Shown here: piece after piece, positions 18,113 to 27,636 of the stretch
Position numbering within the stretch: the first letter of the stretch is position 1
Layout: every line of letters begins with the position of its first letter
Source of the DNA: Planctomycetaceae bacterium
Lineage (GTDB): Bacteria > Planctomycetota > Planctomycetia > Pirellulales > Pirellulaceae
Direction: 5' to 3'
NCBI GenBank assembly: GCA_024642205.1
Contig: JAHEBQ010000014.1
Span: forward strand, 1-64,000
DNA length: 64,000 nt
Made by a program: the position numbers and the translations under genes
Notes under the pieces: model-generated
Told to the model about the DNA's origin: nothing
Database searches by the model: none
The model's input: only the letters and a program-made list of their open reading frames with translations

Positions 18113-21019
18113 TTGCCTGTCATCCAGACCCATCGTCCACGACCGTCGGGAACGCCGGGATTCGACGAATCGATTGAACCGTATTCGCCAAACCGCGAAG
18201 TAGAAGATCTTTTGAACGAGCCTGTTTTTCCTTCGATCGTTTTTGCCGGCCAGTTGAGGCCATCCCAACGGGCGGTTGTCAGGATCGCAAAACAGCAACT
18301 GGAGACGGGTCACCGTCGTCTGCATATTGTGGCGCCACCGGGATCGGGCAAGACGGTTCTCGGGCTCTATCTCTGGGCTGAATTGGTCCGTCAACCTTGC
18401 GTGGTTTTTTCTCCCAACTCCGCCATTCAGTCGCAGTGGGCTGCTCGAACGGACCTATTTGAGACTTCGAATGAACGAAGCCAATTCGTGTCGACCGATC
18501 CCGAGCGGCCGAAACTCCTGACTTCATTGACCTATCAATCAGTGACCCTGCCAGCGCGGCAACTGGAAGAAGTCGACGGACAGGCGATTGTGATTTGGGC
18601 CGAACATTTAATGGAGCAACAGCAAGTTGAATCGCCGGAGGAAGCAGAGGTCTGGATCGAAGATTTGCGTGTCAATAACCCCGAATATTTTGAGCGCCAG
18701 TTAGGGGGATACAAGAAAAAAGTCCGGGACGAGACAGCCCGAAGCGGAGATTCGATGACTTTGTTGCATCCTTCATCCCGGGCGACCCTGGAACGGCTGG
18801 CCGATCAAAATGTGGGCCTGATCATACTTGATGAATGCCATCATTTACTGGGGCATTGGGGACGGGTCTTGTCTGACGCGTTGCCGCTGTTGGGTCATCC
18901 CATTGTGATCGGGTTGACGGCGACGCCACCGGATCGCGATGGCAAGGATGAACGGGATGTCACCAGGTACGATGAATTTTTTGGAGAAGTCGATTTCGAG
19001 GTCCCTGTCCCTGCAGTCGTCAAGGATGGATATCTCGCGCCCTACCAGGACCTGGCTTATTTTGTCAGACCGACTCACAGCGAGTTGCAGTTCATTGCTT
19101 CGGCCGATCAGCGTTTGAATGACCTGGTTGAAGAAGTCTGTTCGCCGGGGTTTCTAATGACTGAGTCCGGGACGAGGTCCGATTCGACGGCGATGCAACC
19201 GGAAAATATCACCCAGTGGATCACGAAGACGCTGACGGACCTCCAGCTACCGACGGGGGTCGCCAGGGATTGGCGAAGTTTTGCCCGGCGCGATCCGATG
19301 TTCGGCCTTGCCTCTCGTCAGTTTCTGGTTAGTCGAGGATTGCCGTTACCGGACCATGTTCCCCACCTGGGGCCTGACGAATCCTGTACGGCGACGCCAG
19401 CGATGGAGTACTGGGTGCCGGTCATTGACCGCTTTGTTCGGCATTTCCTGCGGCGTTCGCCGCAGGAAAATCATCAGCGGGTTGCCAAACAGTTGACCCA
19501 GAGCCTGCGGACGCTGGGAGTTCAGATTACCGATACTGGAACGCGTCCCTGTGTGTCGCCGGTGGGTCGAGTGTTGGCTTACTCGAAAAGCAAAACAGAG
19601 GCGCTCATTCCTATTCTGGCGGCCGAAAGGGCGAACCTCGGTGATTCAATTCGCGCGGTTGTCATTGCCGACTTTGAAAGATCATCGGCGGTTACGGCTC
19701 AATTAAAAAACCTGATGGACGACGAAACTGGTGGCGCAATTGCGGCCTTCAAGACGTTGTTAACCGACCCTGGAACGGACCTCCTCGAACCCGTGTTGTT
19801 GACTGGCTCGACCATACTGGTTGACGACGAAATTGAAGCGGAATTCCTTCGGCGCAGCCGGGAGTGGTTGGTTGCCCGCTCACTGCAAGTTGAACTGGAG
19901 TCCCGCAACGTAGCTGACTTCCATCAGATTGTAGGATCGGGCAGTGACTGGGCTCCACGCGTCTACGTCGAGATGGTAACCGAAATCTTTCAGGCCGGTC
20001 TGACGCGTTGCCTGATTGGAACGCGCGGGCTGCTGGGCGAAGGATGGGATGCGAACAGGATCAACGTGTTAATTGATCTGACGACGGTCACAACCAGCAT
20101 GAGTATCAATCAACTGCGGGGGCGCTCATTCCGGCTGGATCCCGGGTGGGGAGAAAAACTGGCAAACAACTGGGATGTCGTTTGCCTCGCTCCCGAGTTC
20201 AGCAAGGGATTTGATGATTATCAACGATTCAAAAATAAACACAGGAATCTGTTTGGCGTGACCGACGACGGGGCGATCGAAAAGGGAGTCGGACATGTTC
20301 ATCCTGCGTTCACCGAAATCAAACCGGAAGGTTTGGAGAGTTCGGTTACGGTTTTCAATGCCGAAATGATAGGGAGAAGCAAACGAAGGAATCACGTTCG
20401 TGATCTTTGGAAAATCGGCCAGCCATTTCTGGCTCAAACGATCGACGCAGTGGAAGCCAGATATGCCGGTTCGCAACCCGCGTTTTCTTCGGTGACACGC
20501 AGTCCCATTCTGTGGACAGATCATTCCCTGACCTCTGCGATTGCCGAAACCGTCATCGCCAGTTTTACCGAGCTGGGTTTTTTCCGCCCGGACCTCGAAC
20601 ATCGAACCGGCGAGTTGTCGGGCGGCTACATTCGGGTTTTTCTGAAGTCGGCAAATTCGGGCGAAAACCGGTTGTTTACGACTGCGATGAAGCAAGTGCT
20701 GGGTGCGCTCGATCGTCCTCGCTATGTCATTCCCCGGAATGTAATTCGGCGTTACGATACCTGGCTATCCGGTTTCCTGCCGGAAATTGTTGGGCGGTAT
20801 TTTCAAAAGAACCGAACCGAGCTGGCAATGCTGCATGCTGTTCCGTCCGAGCTGGCAAAAAACAAATCGGATGTGCTGGTCTTTCAAAAACACTGGAACC
20901 GATGGGTCAGTCCCGGTGATGCTGTCTACGCTCATCGTGGTGAGGGAGAGCGAATGGTTCAGGAAGCGAATGAAAAGGGCTCGCGGGCGATTGTTCATGA
21001 CAAGCAGCTGTTTCTTTGA
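18113..21019 (+). CDS. Large SF2 (DEAD/DEAH-like) helicase of unknown role
   Basis: A protein of 968 residues. The N-terminal half carries helicase motifs I (VAPPGSGKT, residues 73-81), II (LIILDECHH, near 240) and III (GLTATPP, near 270). The second RecA-like domain shows LIGTRGLLGEGWDA and motif VI QLRGRSFRLDPG (near 668-680). A long insertion (about 290-480) separates the two cores, and ~270 residues with no recognised fold follow. The protein is therefore an ATP-dependent nucleic acid translocase whose partner domains are unknown. There is no nuclease, methylase or other defence gene beside it. The only possible start is a TTG at 18113, because a stop at 18101 closes the frame upstream. 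Confidence 0.82.
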   Translation: MPVIQTHRPRPSGTPGFDESIEPYSPNREVEDLLNEPVFPSIVFAGQLRPSQRAVVRIAKQQLETGHRRLHIVAPPGSGKTVLGLYLWAELVRQPCVVFSPNSAIQSQWAARTDLFETSNERSQFVSTDPERPKLLTSLTYQSVTLPARQLEEVDGQAIVIWAEHLMEQQQVESPEEAEVWIEDLRVNNPEYFERQLGGYKKKVRDETARSGDSMTLLHPSSRATLERLADQNVGLIILDECHHLLGHWGRVLSDALPLLGHPIVIGLTATPPDRDGKDERDVTRYDEFFGEVDFEVPVPAVVKDGYLAPYQDLAYFVRPTHSELQFIASADQRLNDLVEEVCSPGFLMTESGTRSDSTAMQPENITQWITKTLTDLQLPTGVARDWRSFARRDPMFGLASRQFLVSRGLPLPDHVPHLGPDESCTATPAMEYWVPVIDRFVRHFLRRSPQENHQRVAKQLTQSLRTLGVQITDTGTRPCVSPVGRVLAYSKSKTEALIPILAAERANLGDSIRAVVIADFERSSAVTAQLKNLMDDETGGAIAAFKTLLTDPGTDLLEPVLLTGSTILVDDEIEAEFLRRSREWLVARSLQVELESRNVADFHQIVGSGSDWAPRVYVEMVTEIFQAGLTRCLIGTRGLLGEGWDANRINVLIDLTTVTTSMSINQLRGRSFRLDPGWGEKLANNWDVVCLAPEFSKGFDDYQRFKNKHRNLFGVTDDGAIEKGVGHVHPAFTEIKPEGLESSVTVFNAEMIGRSKRRNHVRDLWKIGQPFLAQTIDAVEARYAGSQPAFSSVTRSPILWTDHSLTSAIAETVIASFTELGFFRPDLEHRTGELSGGYIRVFLKSANSGENRLFTTAMKQVLGALDRPRYVIPRNVIRRYDTWLSGFLPEIVGRYFQKNRTELAMLHAVPSELAKNKSDVLVFQKHWNRWVSPGDAVYAHRGEGERMVQEANEKGSRAIVHDKQLFL

Positions 21020-21177
21020 GCATCCTGGTGGCTGTCAACGGCCTCAATGACCGGTTTCGTTCCTGCCCGGAGAATTTTCCGCTGCATGCTTAAGACAGCA
21101 GCTGCTTGCGAATCAGGTCTTGTTTCCACGACAGTGAATCTATTTCCGATTTGGTGGATCTGGTATTCTTGTGTCAT
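20995..21177 (-). CDS. Possible small protein of 60 residues
   Basis: An open frame from an ATG at 21177 encodes MTQEYQIHQIGNRFTVVETR and continues 40 more residues, overlapping the 3' end of the helicase by 25 bases on the opposite strand. The residue pattern (alternating polar and hydrophobic, I-G-N-R-F-T-V-V-E) looks like a small beta-rich protein and not like a random frame. The purine-rich stretch GGGGAAG abuts the start too closely to be a normal ribosome-binding site. I do not recognise the family. Confidence 0.3.
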   Translation of the reverse strand: MTQEYQIHQIGNRFTVVETRPDSQAAAVLSMQRKILRAGTKPVIEAVDSHQDAQRNSCLS

Positions 21178-21246
21178 CTTCCCCAATGTCTCGTTAAACC
21201 TGCCTCTTTGAGTTCGCCATATCTGACCCAATGAAGGAACGGAGTT

Positions 21247-22935
21247 ATGTTTTTTGAGTCGTTGTTTGGTCGTTCAGGGAACAAACACCCGTTAAAAGCA
21301 AACCGCACCAAACGTCGTACAAGCGGGGGGCCGGAACGCTTTTCCTTTCAATCCCTCGAGCCGCGTTATTTGCTTGCCGGAATTTTTTTCAATGCCGGTG
21401 AGGTCACGATTGCGGGTGCGGCTGGAAATGATACCGGCAGTTTTCTGCAGGTTAACTCAACCACCTTGCGCGCGACGCTGAATGGGTTTCCGGACCAGAC
21501 ATTTGCCGCATCGACCGTTTCCAAGGTGACATTCATTGGATTTGCCGGTGACGACAGTTTTTCCAACCTGACGGGTGTTACCAGCCTGATATTGGGCAAC
21601 GAAGGAAACGACATCCTCAACGGCGGAACGGGGATCGATGTGATCAACGGAGGCAGCGGGAACGATCAGGTTTTCGGAGGGACGGGGCCCGACCGTCTGT
21701 ATGGGGGAGACGGGGACGACCTAATTTATGGTGGCGCTGGCAACGACAAGATGTTTGGTGGAGAGGGGCTCAATGAAATGCATGGTGAGTCCGGCGATGA
21801 CTTGATGTTCGGTGGCAATGACGTCGACACGATGTTCGGTGACGACGGCGCCGACCAGTTATTCCCACTTGGTGGCAATGACGTCGTTTCACTCGGAAAC
21901 GGTGGCACTCCGGGCGCCACCGATCTGATGTTGGCCGATCTGGTTCTCGGTGGCAGCGGTGATGATACGATGAGTGGCGGCGATGGATTGAATGTTTTTT
22001 ATGGCGGCGATGGCAACGATGTTTTTCTGGGGGGTGACGGCGAAAACCGGATGCATGGCCAAAACGGCGATGATGAACTTAACAGTGGCTCATCCAACGA
22101 TTACCTGGCTGGTCAAGTCGGAAATGACACGATCAGGGCGGGAGCGGGCAACGATTATATCCTGCCGGGTTTTGGCGATGACGTGATCGATGCCGGGGCG
22201 GGAAATGATTTCGTGGCTTTCAATTTTGCATTCAGTCGATACCAAATAACCACCGCCGGAATTCAGTTGGCTGTGGATGACAGCAAGGATGTTGATGGTA
22301 TCGACTTCCTCGATTCTACCGAGAATTTACGGTTTGCCGATGGTGATCGACCGGCTGTCGATGGCAATACACAAAGAGTGACCATTCAGCCAATTGTCGT
22401 TTCGAACTCAAATGGAACGAATTCCGCGGAGTATTTCGGAAACTCATCACAGGAAGCGGACATCAAGCTTCGGATTGACCAGATATATTTGCAAGCCGGG
22501 ATTGATATCGCCTGGTTGGCGCCGCGAAACTACAACGACACGTTTGCCAACGTGGGAAACAGAACCAACCGTCCCCAGGGTGATTTGGGAACCGTCATCA
22601 GCCAGGGAGATACTCGCGGAATCGGGAATTCCAGCCCGTTGATAATTGACATGTACTTCGTTGAGGTTGCCGCCGGGTTTTCTGACACTGGCGAAGACGT
22701 GGCCAATGGATTGGCATTTGTGGGTGGCAACGGAATCACGATTCACATTGGTGACAACCTGGTCGGATTTGCGAGCGGACGTAATGTCGTCGCCCGAGTT
22801 GCCGCCCATGAAATCGCCCATAACCTTGGCCTGGATCACGTCAGCTTATCGACCAATTTGATGGCCAATGGATCAGATTTGACGACATCGCAGATCAATA
22901 CGATACTCGGTAGCACGTTTTCAATTCCTGTTTGA
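21247..22935 (+). CDS. Exported RTX-repeat protein with C-terminal metzincin-like protease motif
   Basis: A protein of 562 residues. The N-terminus is basic, followed by SLEPRYLLAG (residues 36-45), the LEPR-XLL motif typical of large planctomycete surface proteins. Residues ~110-330 hold many GG-x-G-x-D-x-type RTX nonapeptides (GNEGNDILNGG, GGDGDDLIYGG, GNDYILPGFGDD), which bind calcium in beta-rolls. The C-terminal ~170 residues contain AAHEIAHNLGLDH near residue 520, the HExxHxxGxxH zinc motif of metzincins. This order (repeats first, protease-like domain last) is opposite to that of serralysins. It is preceded by GAAGGAACGGAG close to the ATG and probably stands alone. Confidence 0.85.
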   Translation: MFFESLFGRSGNKHPLKANRTKRRTSGGPERFSFQSLEPRYLLAGIFFNAGEVTIAGAAGNDTGSFLQVNSTTLRATLNGFPDQTFAASTVSKVTFIGFAGDDSFSNLTGVTSLILGNEGNDILNGGTGIDVINGGSGNDQVFGGTGPDRLYGGDGDDLIYGGAGNDKMFGGEGLNEMHGESGDDLMFGGNDVDTMFGDDGADQLFPLGGNDVVSLGNGGTPGATDLMLADLVLGGSGDDTMSGGDGLNVFYGGDGNDVFLGGDGENRMHGQNGDDELNSGSSNDYLAGQVGNDTIRAGAGNDYILPGFGDDVIDAGAGNDFVAFNFAFSRYQITTAGIQLAVDDSKDVDGIDFLDSTENLRFADGDRPAVDGNTQRVTIQPIVVSNSNGTNSAEYFGNSSQEADIKLRIDQIYLQAGIDIAWLAPRNYNDTFANVGNRTNRPQGDLGTVISQGDTRGIGNSSPLIIDMYFVEVAAGFSDTGEDVANGLAFVGGNGITIHIGDNLVGFASGRNVVARVAAHEIAHNLGLDHVSLSTNLMANGSDLTTSQINTILGSTFSIPV

Positions 22936-23068
22936 TGTCATGGGATTTCAAAGTGCATTGACGAAACTCCATGATGATAAGTCGCGAAAATACGGGTGTT
23001 GATCCCGGCGCCTAAACTAGTGTCCATCCTGGATTGAACTCGACTGGCTGGCGACTTCGGTTTGTTCG

Positions 23069-23419
23069 TTATTCGTCAAAGTACTCGTCTTGCGGATCAA
23101 ATGCGGGGATTGGAACATTGATGATTTTCAGGTTTCCGATCGCGCGGTGACGACAGCCTGGTTTGATCAGGACGGAGGAACCACGTTCGATGTCGAAACG
23201 CAATCCATCCAGTTCGATCTGCCCGTTGCCCTCAAGCACGTAGTAGATCTCGGTCGTTTTCCTGTGGTAATGAGCCCTTGATTTCTGGCTGATCTCGACG
23301 ACATGCAGCGACGCGACTCGATCCGGGTCATCGGTGAAGGCCCGTTTCGCCGTCCCACACGGGCAGACGACCGCATTGAGGGAATTCGTATTTACGATCT
23401 TAAAACGTTTTTCAGGCAT
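23069..23419 (-). CDS. Cupin-domain protein
   Basis: The ATG at 23419 (MPEKRFKIVNT) gives 116 residues, the size of a single-domain cupin. The frame extends to 23506, but those extra 29 residues look non-coding. Cupin motif 1 reads SRAHYHRKTTEIYYVLEGNG, with two histidines and a glutamate as metal ligands; motif 2 follows as IKPGCRHRAIG. Similar proteins resemble the cupin part of mannose-6-phosphate isomerase. Substrate is unknown. It converges with the RTX gene. Confidence 0.85.
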   Translation of the reverse strand: MPEKRFKIVNTNSLNAVVCPCGTAKRAFTDDPDRVASLHVVEISQKSRAHYHRKTTEIYYVLEGNGQIELDGLRFDIERGSSVLIKPGCRHRAIGNLKIINVPIPAFDPQDEYFDE

Positions 23420-23604
23420 CGTGAGTTTCCGGTGTAATGGAATGCCAAGCGGAATCGGGGGGTGGTGATAATTCCATGAAATAGATGCTCCCATGTCGGG
23501 AGTCACAGTTTAGCCGATCAACGGGGTTGATCAAAATTCGGGGCCAGTTGGGGACGGTAGGACAAGCATCAACGGCCGGTTCTGAGATTACGAACAAGGG
23601 TAAC

Positions 23605-24063
23605 TCAAAACATCTGAAATTGCCCCACGGGTTCAAACGCATTGGCAAAGTGCACAATTTCAGGGTCCATTTTCTCGGTCGGCCATGTAATCGCGACGAC
23701 GTCGAAGCGAGCCCGGCACGCCGTCAGGCGATTCCATTTGAGATAGCCGTATGCCGTCCGCGTCAGATGTTTCTGTTTTGTTTCATCCACCGCCTCGGCC
23801 GGTTTACCGGCCCGGTCGCCGGAGCGTGTCTTGACTTCGACAAAAACAATCGTTTTGTCGTCAACGGCAATCAGGTCGACTTCACCGAATCTATCGTGAA
23901 ACCCACGTGCAACAATCACCATGCCTTGTTTTAACAGGAATCGTTCCGCGGCTCGTTCGCCCCGCTGGCCAAGCGTGCAGGCTGGCAGGAAGCGGTCATA
24001 GATTTTTACAGCTGGCCGCGATAGAGTTAGTTTCCGAATCAGCTGTCGGACAAATCGTGACAT
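23605..24063 (-). CDS. YraN/UPF0102 family endonuclease-like protein
   Basis: A protein of 152 residues. The LGQRGERAAERFLLKQGM segment, then RFGEVDLIAVDDKTIVFVEV-K-T-R, form the YraN signature. The D...E-x-K residues match a PD-(D/E)xK nuclease-type core. The biological role of the family is unclear, though it is often linked to DNA repair or recombination. It lies downstream of the TPR gene on the same strand, with a strong hairpin directly before its start codon. Confidence 0.9.
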   Translation of the reverse strand: MSRFVRQLIRKLTLSRPAVKIYDRFLPACTLGQRGERAAERFLLKQGMVIVARGFHDRFGEVDLIAVDDKTIVFVEVKTRSGDRAGKPAEAVDETKQKHLTRTAYGYLKWNRLTACRARFDVVAITWPTEKMDPEIVHFANAFEPVGQFQMF

Positions 24064-24064
24064 G

Positions 24065-24110
24065 AAAAGGGGACTCCATTCAAACAGTGGATCCTGTTGA
24101 ACCGAGTCCC
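24065..24110 (-). terminator. Strong hairpin with T-tract between TPR gene and yraN
   Basis: On the minus strand, GGGACTC (24110-24104) pairs with GAGTCCC (24076-24070). Inside, TTCAACAG pairs with CTGTTTGAA with one bulged A, around a GATCCA loop. TTTT follows directly (24068-24065), then the yraN ATG at 24063. It resembles an intrinsic terminator of the upstream TPR gene. It also covers the place where the yraN ribosome-binding site should be, so it may act as an attenuator. Confidence 0.6.
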
Positions 24111-24132
24111 TGGTCTAAGATGGCACGTTGAT

Positions 24133-25080
24133 CTATTTGTTTTCGTCTTTCTTGACTGGTTCGGCCGGCGAGTCCAACTCCGCGGCTGCCGTTGTCGGGT
24201 CCGGAACATTTCCATCTCCCTTTTCGGTTGCTGCTCCTGGGTCGGTTGCTGCTCCTGGGTCGGTTGACGTCGTGGCTGGGACGAAATTGCCGGATTCCGT
24301 ATTGGACGCACCATCGGCTGGGGGCTTTTGACCGGCGGGAAGCGCTTCCGGGAATTCGATCATCGGTCGATCGGGTAACGCGGGGCCTGGAGCGTCACCA
24401 ATCACTTCTTCTTCGAAGTTTGAGAACTTGGCATAAAGGTCGACAAATTTCGCGTTGGAGGCTCGTTCCAAACCGCGTCGAGCTGGATCCGCGAATGCCG
24501 AATCGGGAGCCAAAGCAATCATTTCTTCGTACATCGCTTTGGCTTGATCAAACTGTCCCAAGCTCTCGTAGGCGTATGCCAGCGAAAAATTTGAGCGTCG
24601 ATCGAGCATGGTGGTTTTGTTTGCTTGCGGAGCTTCGACGATCTGTTTGAAACTGCTGATTGCTTTTTCGATCGATTGCTTTCCAGCTTCCCGGTCGCTA
24701 CTGAGTTGTTCGATTCCCATCCGCAGCTGCTGGTCGCCAGCCATTTGTAGGGCCCAAAGTCCAGCCTTGGTATCCGGGTAGGTATCGGCAACGGTCTTCA
24801 AACTGTTGATGTCGCCGGTTCGCAACGCGATCGCTGAAGCAGTGGACAAGTCGCGCCATTGAGCCGCGTTTTGATCAAACCGACTTCGCAACAACACAGC
24901 GATGGCAATAAAACCGAGGATACCGGCGATGATCACCAAGCCGATTGTTGTCAGGTGCGGTTTGACTTTTTCAAACATCTGTTCCGCGCCAGACAATTCT
25001 TCCGGTGTTTCCACAACCGGCAGTCGGGATTTTCTGGATTTGGGGTTGGTCGCCGTTTTTTGGTTCATTGCTTGGCTCAT
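24133..25080 (-). CDS. Membrane-anchored TPR protein
   Basis: About 315 residues from the ATG at 25080 (MSQAMNQ); 25107 is also possible. There is one membrane helix near residues 42-64 (TIGLVIIAGILGFIAIAVLL), then a TPR-like helical region, with the repeat FSLAYAYESLGQFDQAKAMY clearly visible. The tail is rich in Pro, Ala, Thr and Asp and contains a perfect 18-base tandem duplication coding DPGAATDPGAAT. The layout (short cytoplasmic end, one helix, periplasmic TPR) resembles the YfgM-like group. It probably works as a scaffold at the membrane. It is upstream of yraN. Confidence 0.7.
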   Translation of the reverse strand: MSQAMNQKTATNPKSRKSRLPVVETPEELSGAEQMFEKVKPHLTTIGLVIIAGILGFIAIAVLLRSRFDQNAAQWRDLSTASAIALRTGDINSLKTVADTYPDTKAGLWALQMAGDQQLRMGIEQLSSDREAGKQSIEKAISSFKQIVEAPQANKTTMLDRRSNFSLAYAYESLGQFDQAKAMYEEMIALAPDSAFADPARRGLERASNAKFVDLYAKFSNFEEEVIGDAPGPALPDRPMIEFPEALPAGQKPPADGASNTESGNFVPATTSTDPGAATDPGAATEKGDGNVPDPTTAAAELDSPAEPVKKDENK

Positions 25081-25321
25081 GCAGGATCGGTCCTTGATCG
25101 CATCCATTTCGAATTAGTTTGTCACAATCAAGCTAGTATATGGGCGTTTTGAACCGATGGTCAATAGCGACCCCTCATCTTCGGGCACGCGGTCCGTTAA
25201 CATGTTCATCCCGGAAACTACTTTGCACGAGACGATCGAAAAGGTGTTGTCGAACCAGCCAGAAAACGGCCTCGTACACGACTAAAACGGGCTTTCACCG
25301 ACTTCACACCAGAATTCCCCC

Positions 25322-27310
25322 ATGAGTGGCCTGAATCCCGATCAATACGATGCCGTCAATACCCTCTCGGGACCGCTGTTGGTCCTTGCGGGAGCGGGGA
25401 CAGGAAAGACGCGTGTGATCACGTTCCGGATCGCCAAATTGATCAAGTCCGGTGTGCCGGGCGAGCGAATTCTGGGAATGACATTTACCAACAAAGCCGC
25501 CAATGAGATGAAGGAACGGCTCGGCAGGATGCTCGGCCAAGGGACGGCAAGCGGAAAAACCGCGAAAAAAAAACCGGCCCAGGACGACCACATTCCGACA
25601 ATTTCCACATTTCACTCATTGTGCGTTCGAATCCTTCGCCGGCAAATCGAGCCGCTTGGTTATCCGAAAAAGTTTGCGATCTACAACCGGGGCGACCAGG
25701 AAGGCCTGGCGAGAAATGTGCTGAGAGAGTTGAACGTCGCTGACAAACTGCTGGCTCCTTCCCAGTTGTTGTTCTGGATTGGAAATTGGAAATGCAAATC
25801 GATGTCGCCGGAGCAGGCGATTGTTGCATGCGATACCGACGCACAGCATTTGGCGGCCGTCGGATATCAGCGGTACCAGCGTCAACTCAAGCTGAAGGGC
25901 GCCGTCGATTTTGATGATCTGTTGTTGTTGACCGAGCGGTTGTTCCAGGAGCACGAGGAAATTCGCATTCTGGAGGCATCTCGATTCGACCATATTCTGG
26001 TCGATGAATATCAGGATACCAATACCAGCCAGTACCGAATCGTTAAAGCACTTGCCGACCATCGAAACCTGTGTGTTGTGGGAGATGACGATCAATCGAT
26101 TTACGGGTGGCGAGGTGCGGAAGTTGAGCACATTTTGAATTTTCATCGAGATTGGCCGGACGCGAAAGTGGTTCGCCTGGAAGACAATTACCGTTCGACG
26201 GAGGCGATCATTGAAGTTGCCAATACCCTGATCAGATTCAATGCGACGCGACACGACAAAGTGTTGCGCGCGGCGCGACCCGGTGGCGAACGACCGGGCG
26301 TCCTCCAGTTTCCCAACGAGACGGTCGAAGCCCAGGAAACGGTACATGACATACGGAGGAGACTCGAGCAGAAAGGTCGCGAACCTCGCGACTTTGCCAT
26401 TCTGTTTCGCACCAATGAACAGCCGCGGATTTTTGAGACTGAATTGAGAAAGGCCAAGCTGCCCTACATTCTGGTCGGCGGCATGTCGTTTTTTGATCGT
26501 AAGGAAGTCAAGGACGTATTGTCGTACCTTCGGCTTCTGGATGGAAACCCGGATGAAGTATCCGTCTTGCGGATCATCAACACGCCTCCTCGTGGGATCG
26601 GAAAGAAGTCGGTTGAGACGTTGTTGAATTATGCAATCGACGCGAAAGTTCCGCTGTGGGACCTCGTCACGGGCGCGGAAATGCGACCGCCGTTGAATGC
26701 CGCGACGATTCGCGGGCTCGACGATCTGACAGCCCAGATTCAGGACATTCAGTATCAGACGCAAGATGATTCGCTGGTTGATATCGCGCGCAACCTGATT
26801 ACAACCATCAGGTACAGAACCGAATTGGACAGAATCTACGCGGAACCTGATGAACGCGAGGCACGATGGTCTGTCGTTGAACAGATTGTCACCGCCCTGG
26901 GCCAATACGAAGAGTCTGCGTCAAAACCAAACTTGGGCGATTTCCTTGACCGGTTGCTCCTGGGAGAACAAGACGCCAATGACGAGAAGGAAAAACAGCT
27001 GAAGAAGAACGCGATCGCCTTGATGACGATGCACAGCGCCAAGGGGTTGGAGTTTCCGGAGGTCTACATTGTCGGGTTGGAGGAAGGGATCTTACCCCAT
27101 CACCGATCACTTGAAAGTGATTCCTCCATCGACGAAGAACGTCGCCTGTGTTATGTCGGTGTGACTCGCGCTGAAGAACGACTGACGATGTCGATGTCGT
27201 TGACGCGCATGAAATGGGGCAAGCCGCGGGACACCAAACCCAGCCGATTTCTGTATGAGTTGACCGGCAAAGCCGAGCATCCGAACTATCAAAAACCGCG
27301 AGGAGTGTAA
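25322..27310 (+). CDS. UvrD/PcrA-type superfamily 1 DNA helicase
   Basis: A protein of 662 residues with all UvrD-family motifs: LNPDQYDAV (Q motif), VLAGAGTGKTRVIT (Walker A), FTNKAANEMKERL (Ia), ILVDEYQDTN (Walker B), VGDDDQSIYGWRGAEV (III), VRLEDNYRST (IV), LMTMHSAKGLEFPEVYIVGL (V) and EERRLCYVGVTRAEERL (VI). These 3'-5' helicases act in nucleotide-excision and mismatch repair and remove RecA from DNA. It is slightly shorter than E. coli UvrD and lacks an obvious C-terminal RNA-polymerase-binding extension. It diverges from the TPR gene. Confidence 0.95.
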   Translation: MSGLNPDQYDAVNTLSGPLLVLAGAGTGKTRVITFRIAKLIKSGVPGERILGMTFTNKAANEMKERLGRMLGQGTASGKTAKKKPAQDDHIPTISTFHSLCVRILRRQIEPLGYPKKFAIYNRGDQEGLARNVLRELNVADKLLAPSQLLFWIGNWKCKSMSPEQAIVACDTDAQHLAAVGYQRYQRQLKLKGAVDFDDLLLLTERLFQEHEEIRILEASRFDHILVDEYQDTNTSQYRIVKALADHRNLCVVGDDDQSIYGWRGAEVEHILNFHRDWPDAKVVRLEDNYRSTEAIIEVANTLIRFNATRHDKVLRAARPGGERPGVLQFPNETVEAQETVHDIRRRLEQKGREPRDFAILFRTNEQPRIFETELRKAKLPYILVGGMSFFDRKEVKDVLSYLRLLDGNPDEVSVLRIINTPPRGIGKKSVETLLNYAIDAKVPLWDLVTGAEMRPPLNAATIRGLDDLTAQIQDIQYQTQDDSLVDIARNLITTIRYRTELDRIYAEPDEREARWSVVEQIVTALGQYEESASKPNLGDFLDRLLLGEQDANDEKEKQLKKNAIALMTMHSAKGLEFPEVYIVGLEEGILPHHRSLESDSSIDEERRLCYVGVTRAEERLTMSMSLTRMKWGKPRDTKPSRFLYELTGKAEHPNYQKPRGV

Positions 27311-27636
27311 GCGGGTTGGATTCCCTCCGGTGGCTTCAAGTCCCTGCGGCAGGCGGGTGAATGGGTGAGCTTTTTTTCTGGTCATGATCTTGAATTGAAC
27401 CGTGCTGAATCGCTCGCGAGATCCGAAAATCCGCGAGTATTGGCTTTTTTTCGAATTCCCCGCTGCATAGCCGCATCCCGTGGCGAATGGTCGCCTCAAG
27501 CAGGAGGTCCAGTGAAGCGGATCGGAGACGCTGTTTTACATGGACTTGGCACCGTGATCGGCTAAAATGATCTACGGTCCCGGGTTGACGGAAGTTCTTC
27601 CTGGTTGGAATTGCTGGATGAAGTAAAGGGCCGAGT
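27311..27636. other. Intergenic region upstream of kinase-PAS gene
   Basis: About 326 bases without a convincing gene. A GC-rich stretch (CCCTGCGGCAGGCGGG) about 25 bases before a run of seven T at 27371-27377 may help to end uvrD transcription. The rest should carry the kinase promoter. Confidence 0.5.

Noticed and set aside
22979-23059. AAGTCGC and GCGACTT as a long-range stem between the RTX and cupin genes
   Set aside because: Seven bases at this distance is within chance expectation, and nothing else supports it.
24225-24262. Two copies of an 18-base unit as a microsatellite or CRISPR-like repeat
   Set aside because: Only two units, in frame, coding DPGAAT twice in the low-complexity tail of the TPR protein.
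25620-25645. GTTCGAATCC as a tRNA T-loop
   Set aside because: It lies inside the helicase gene and no acceptor, D or anticodon arms are present.
25616-26905. Long minus-strand open frame of 429 codons
   Set aside because: It is antisense to the UvrD-type helicase and shows no family motif.
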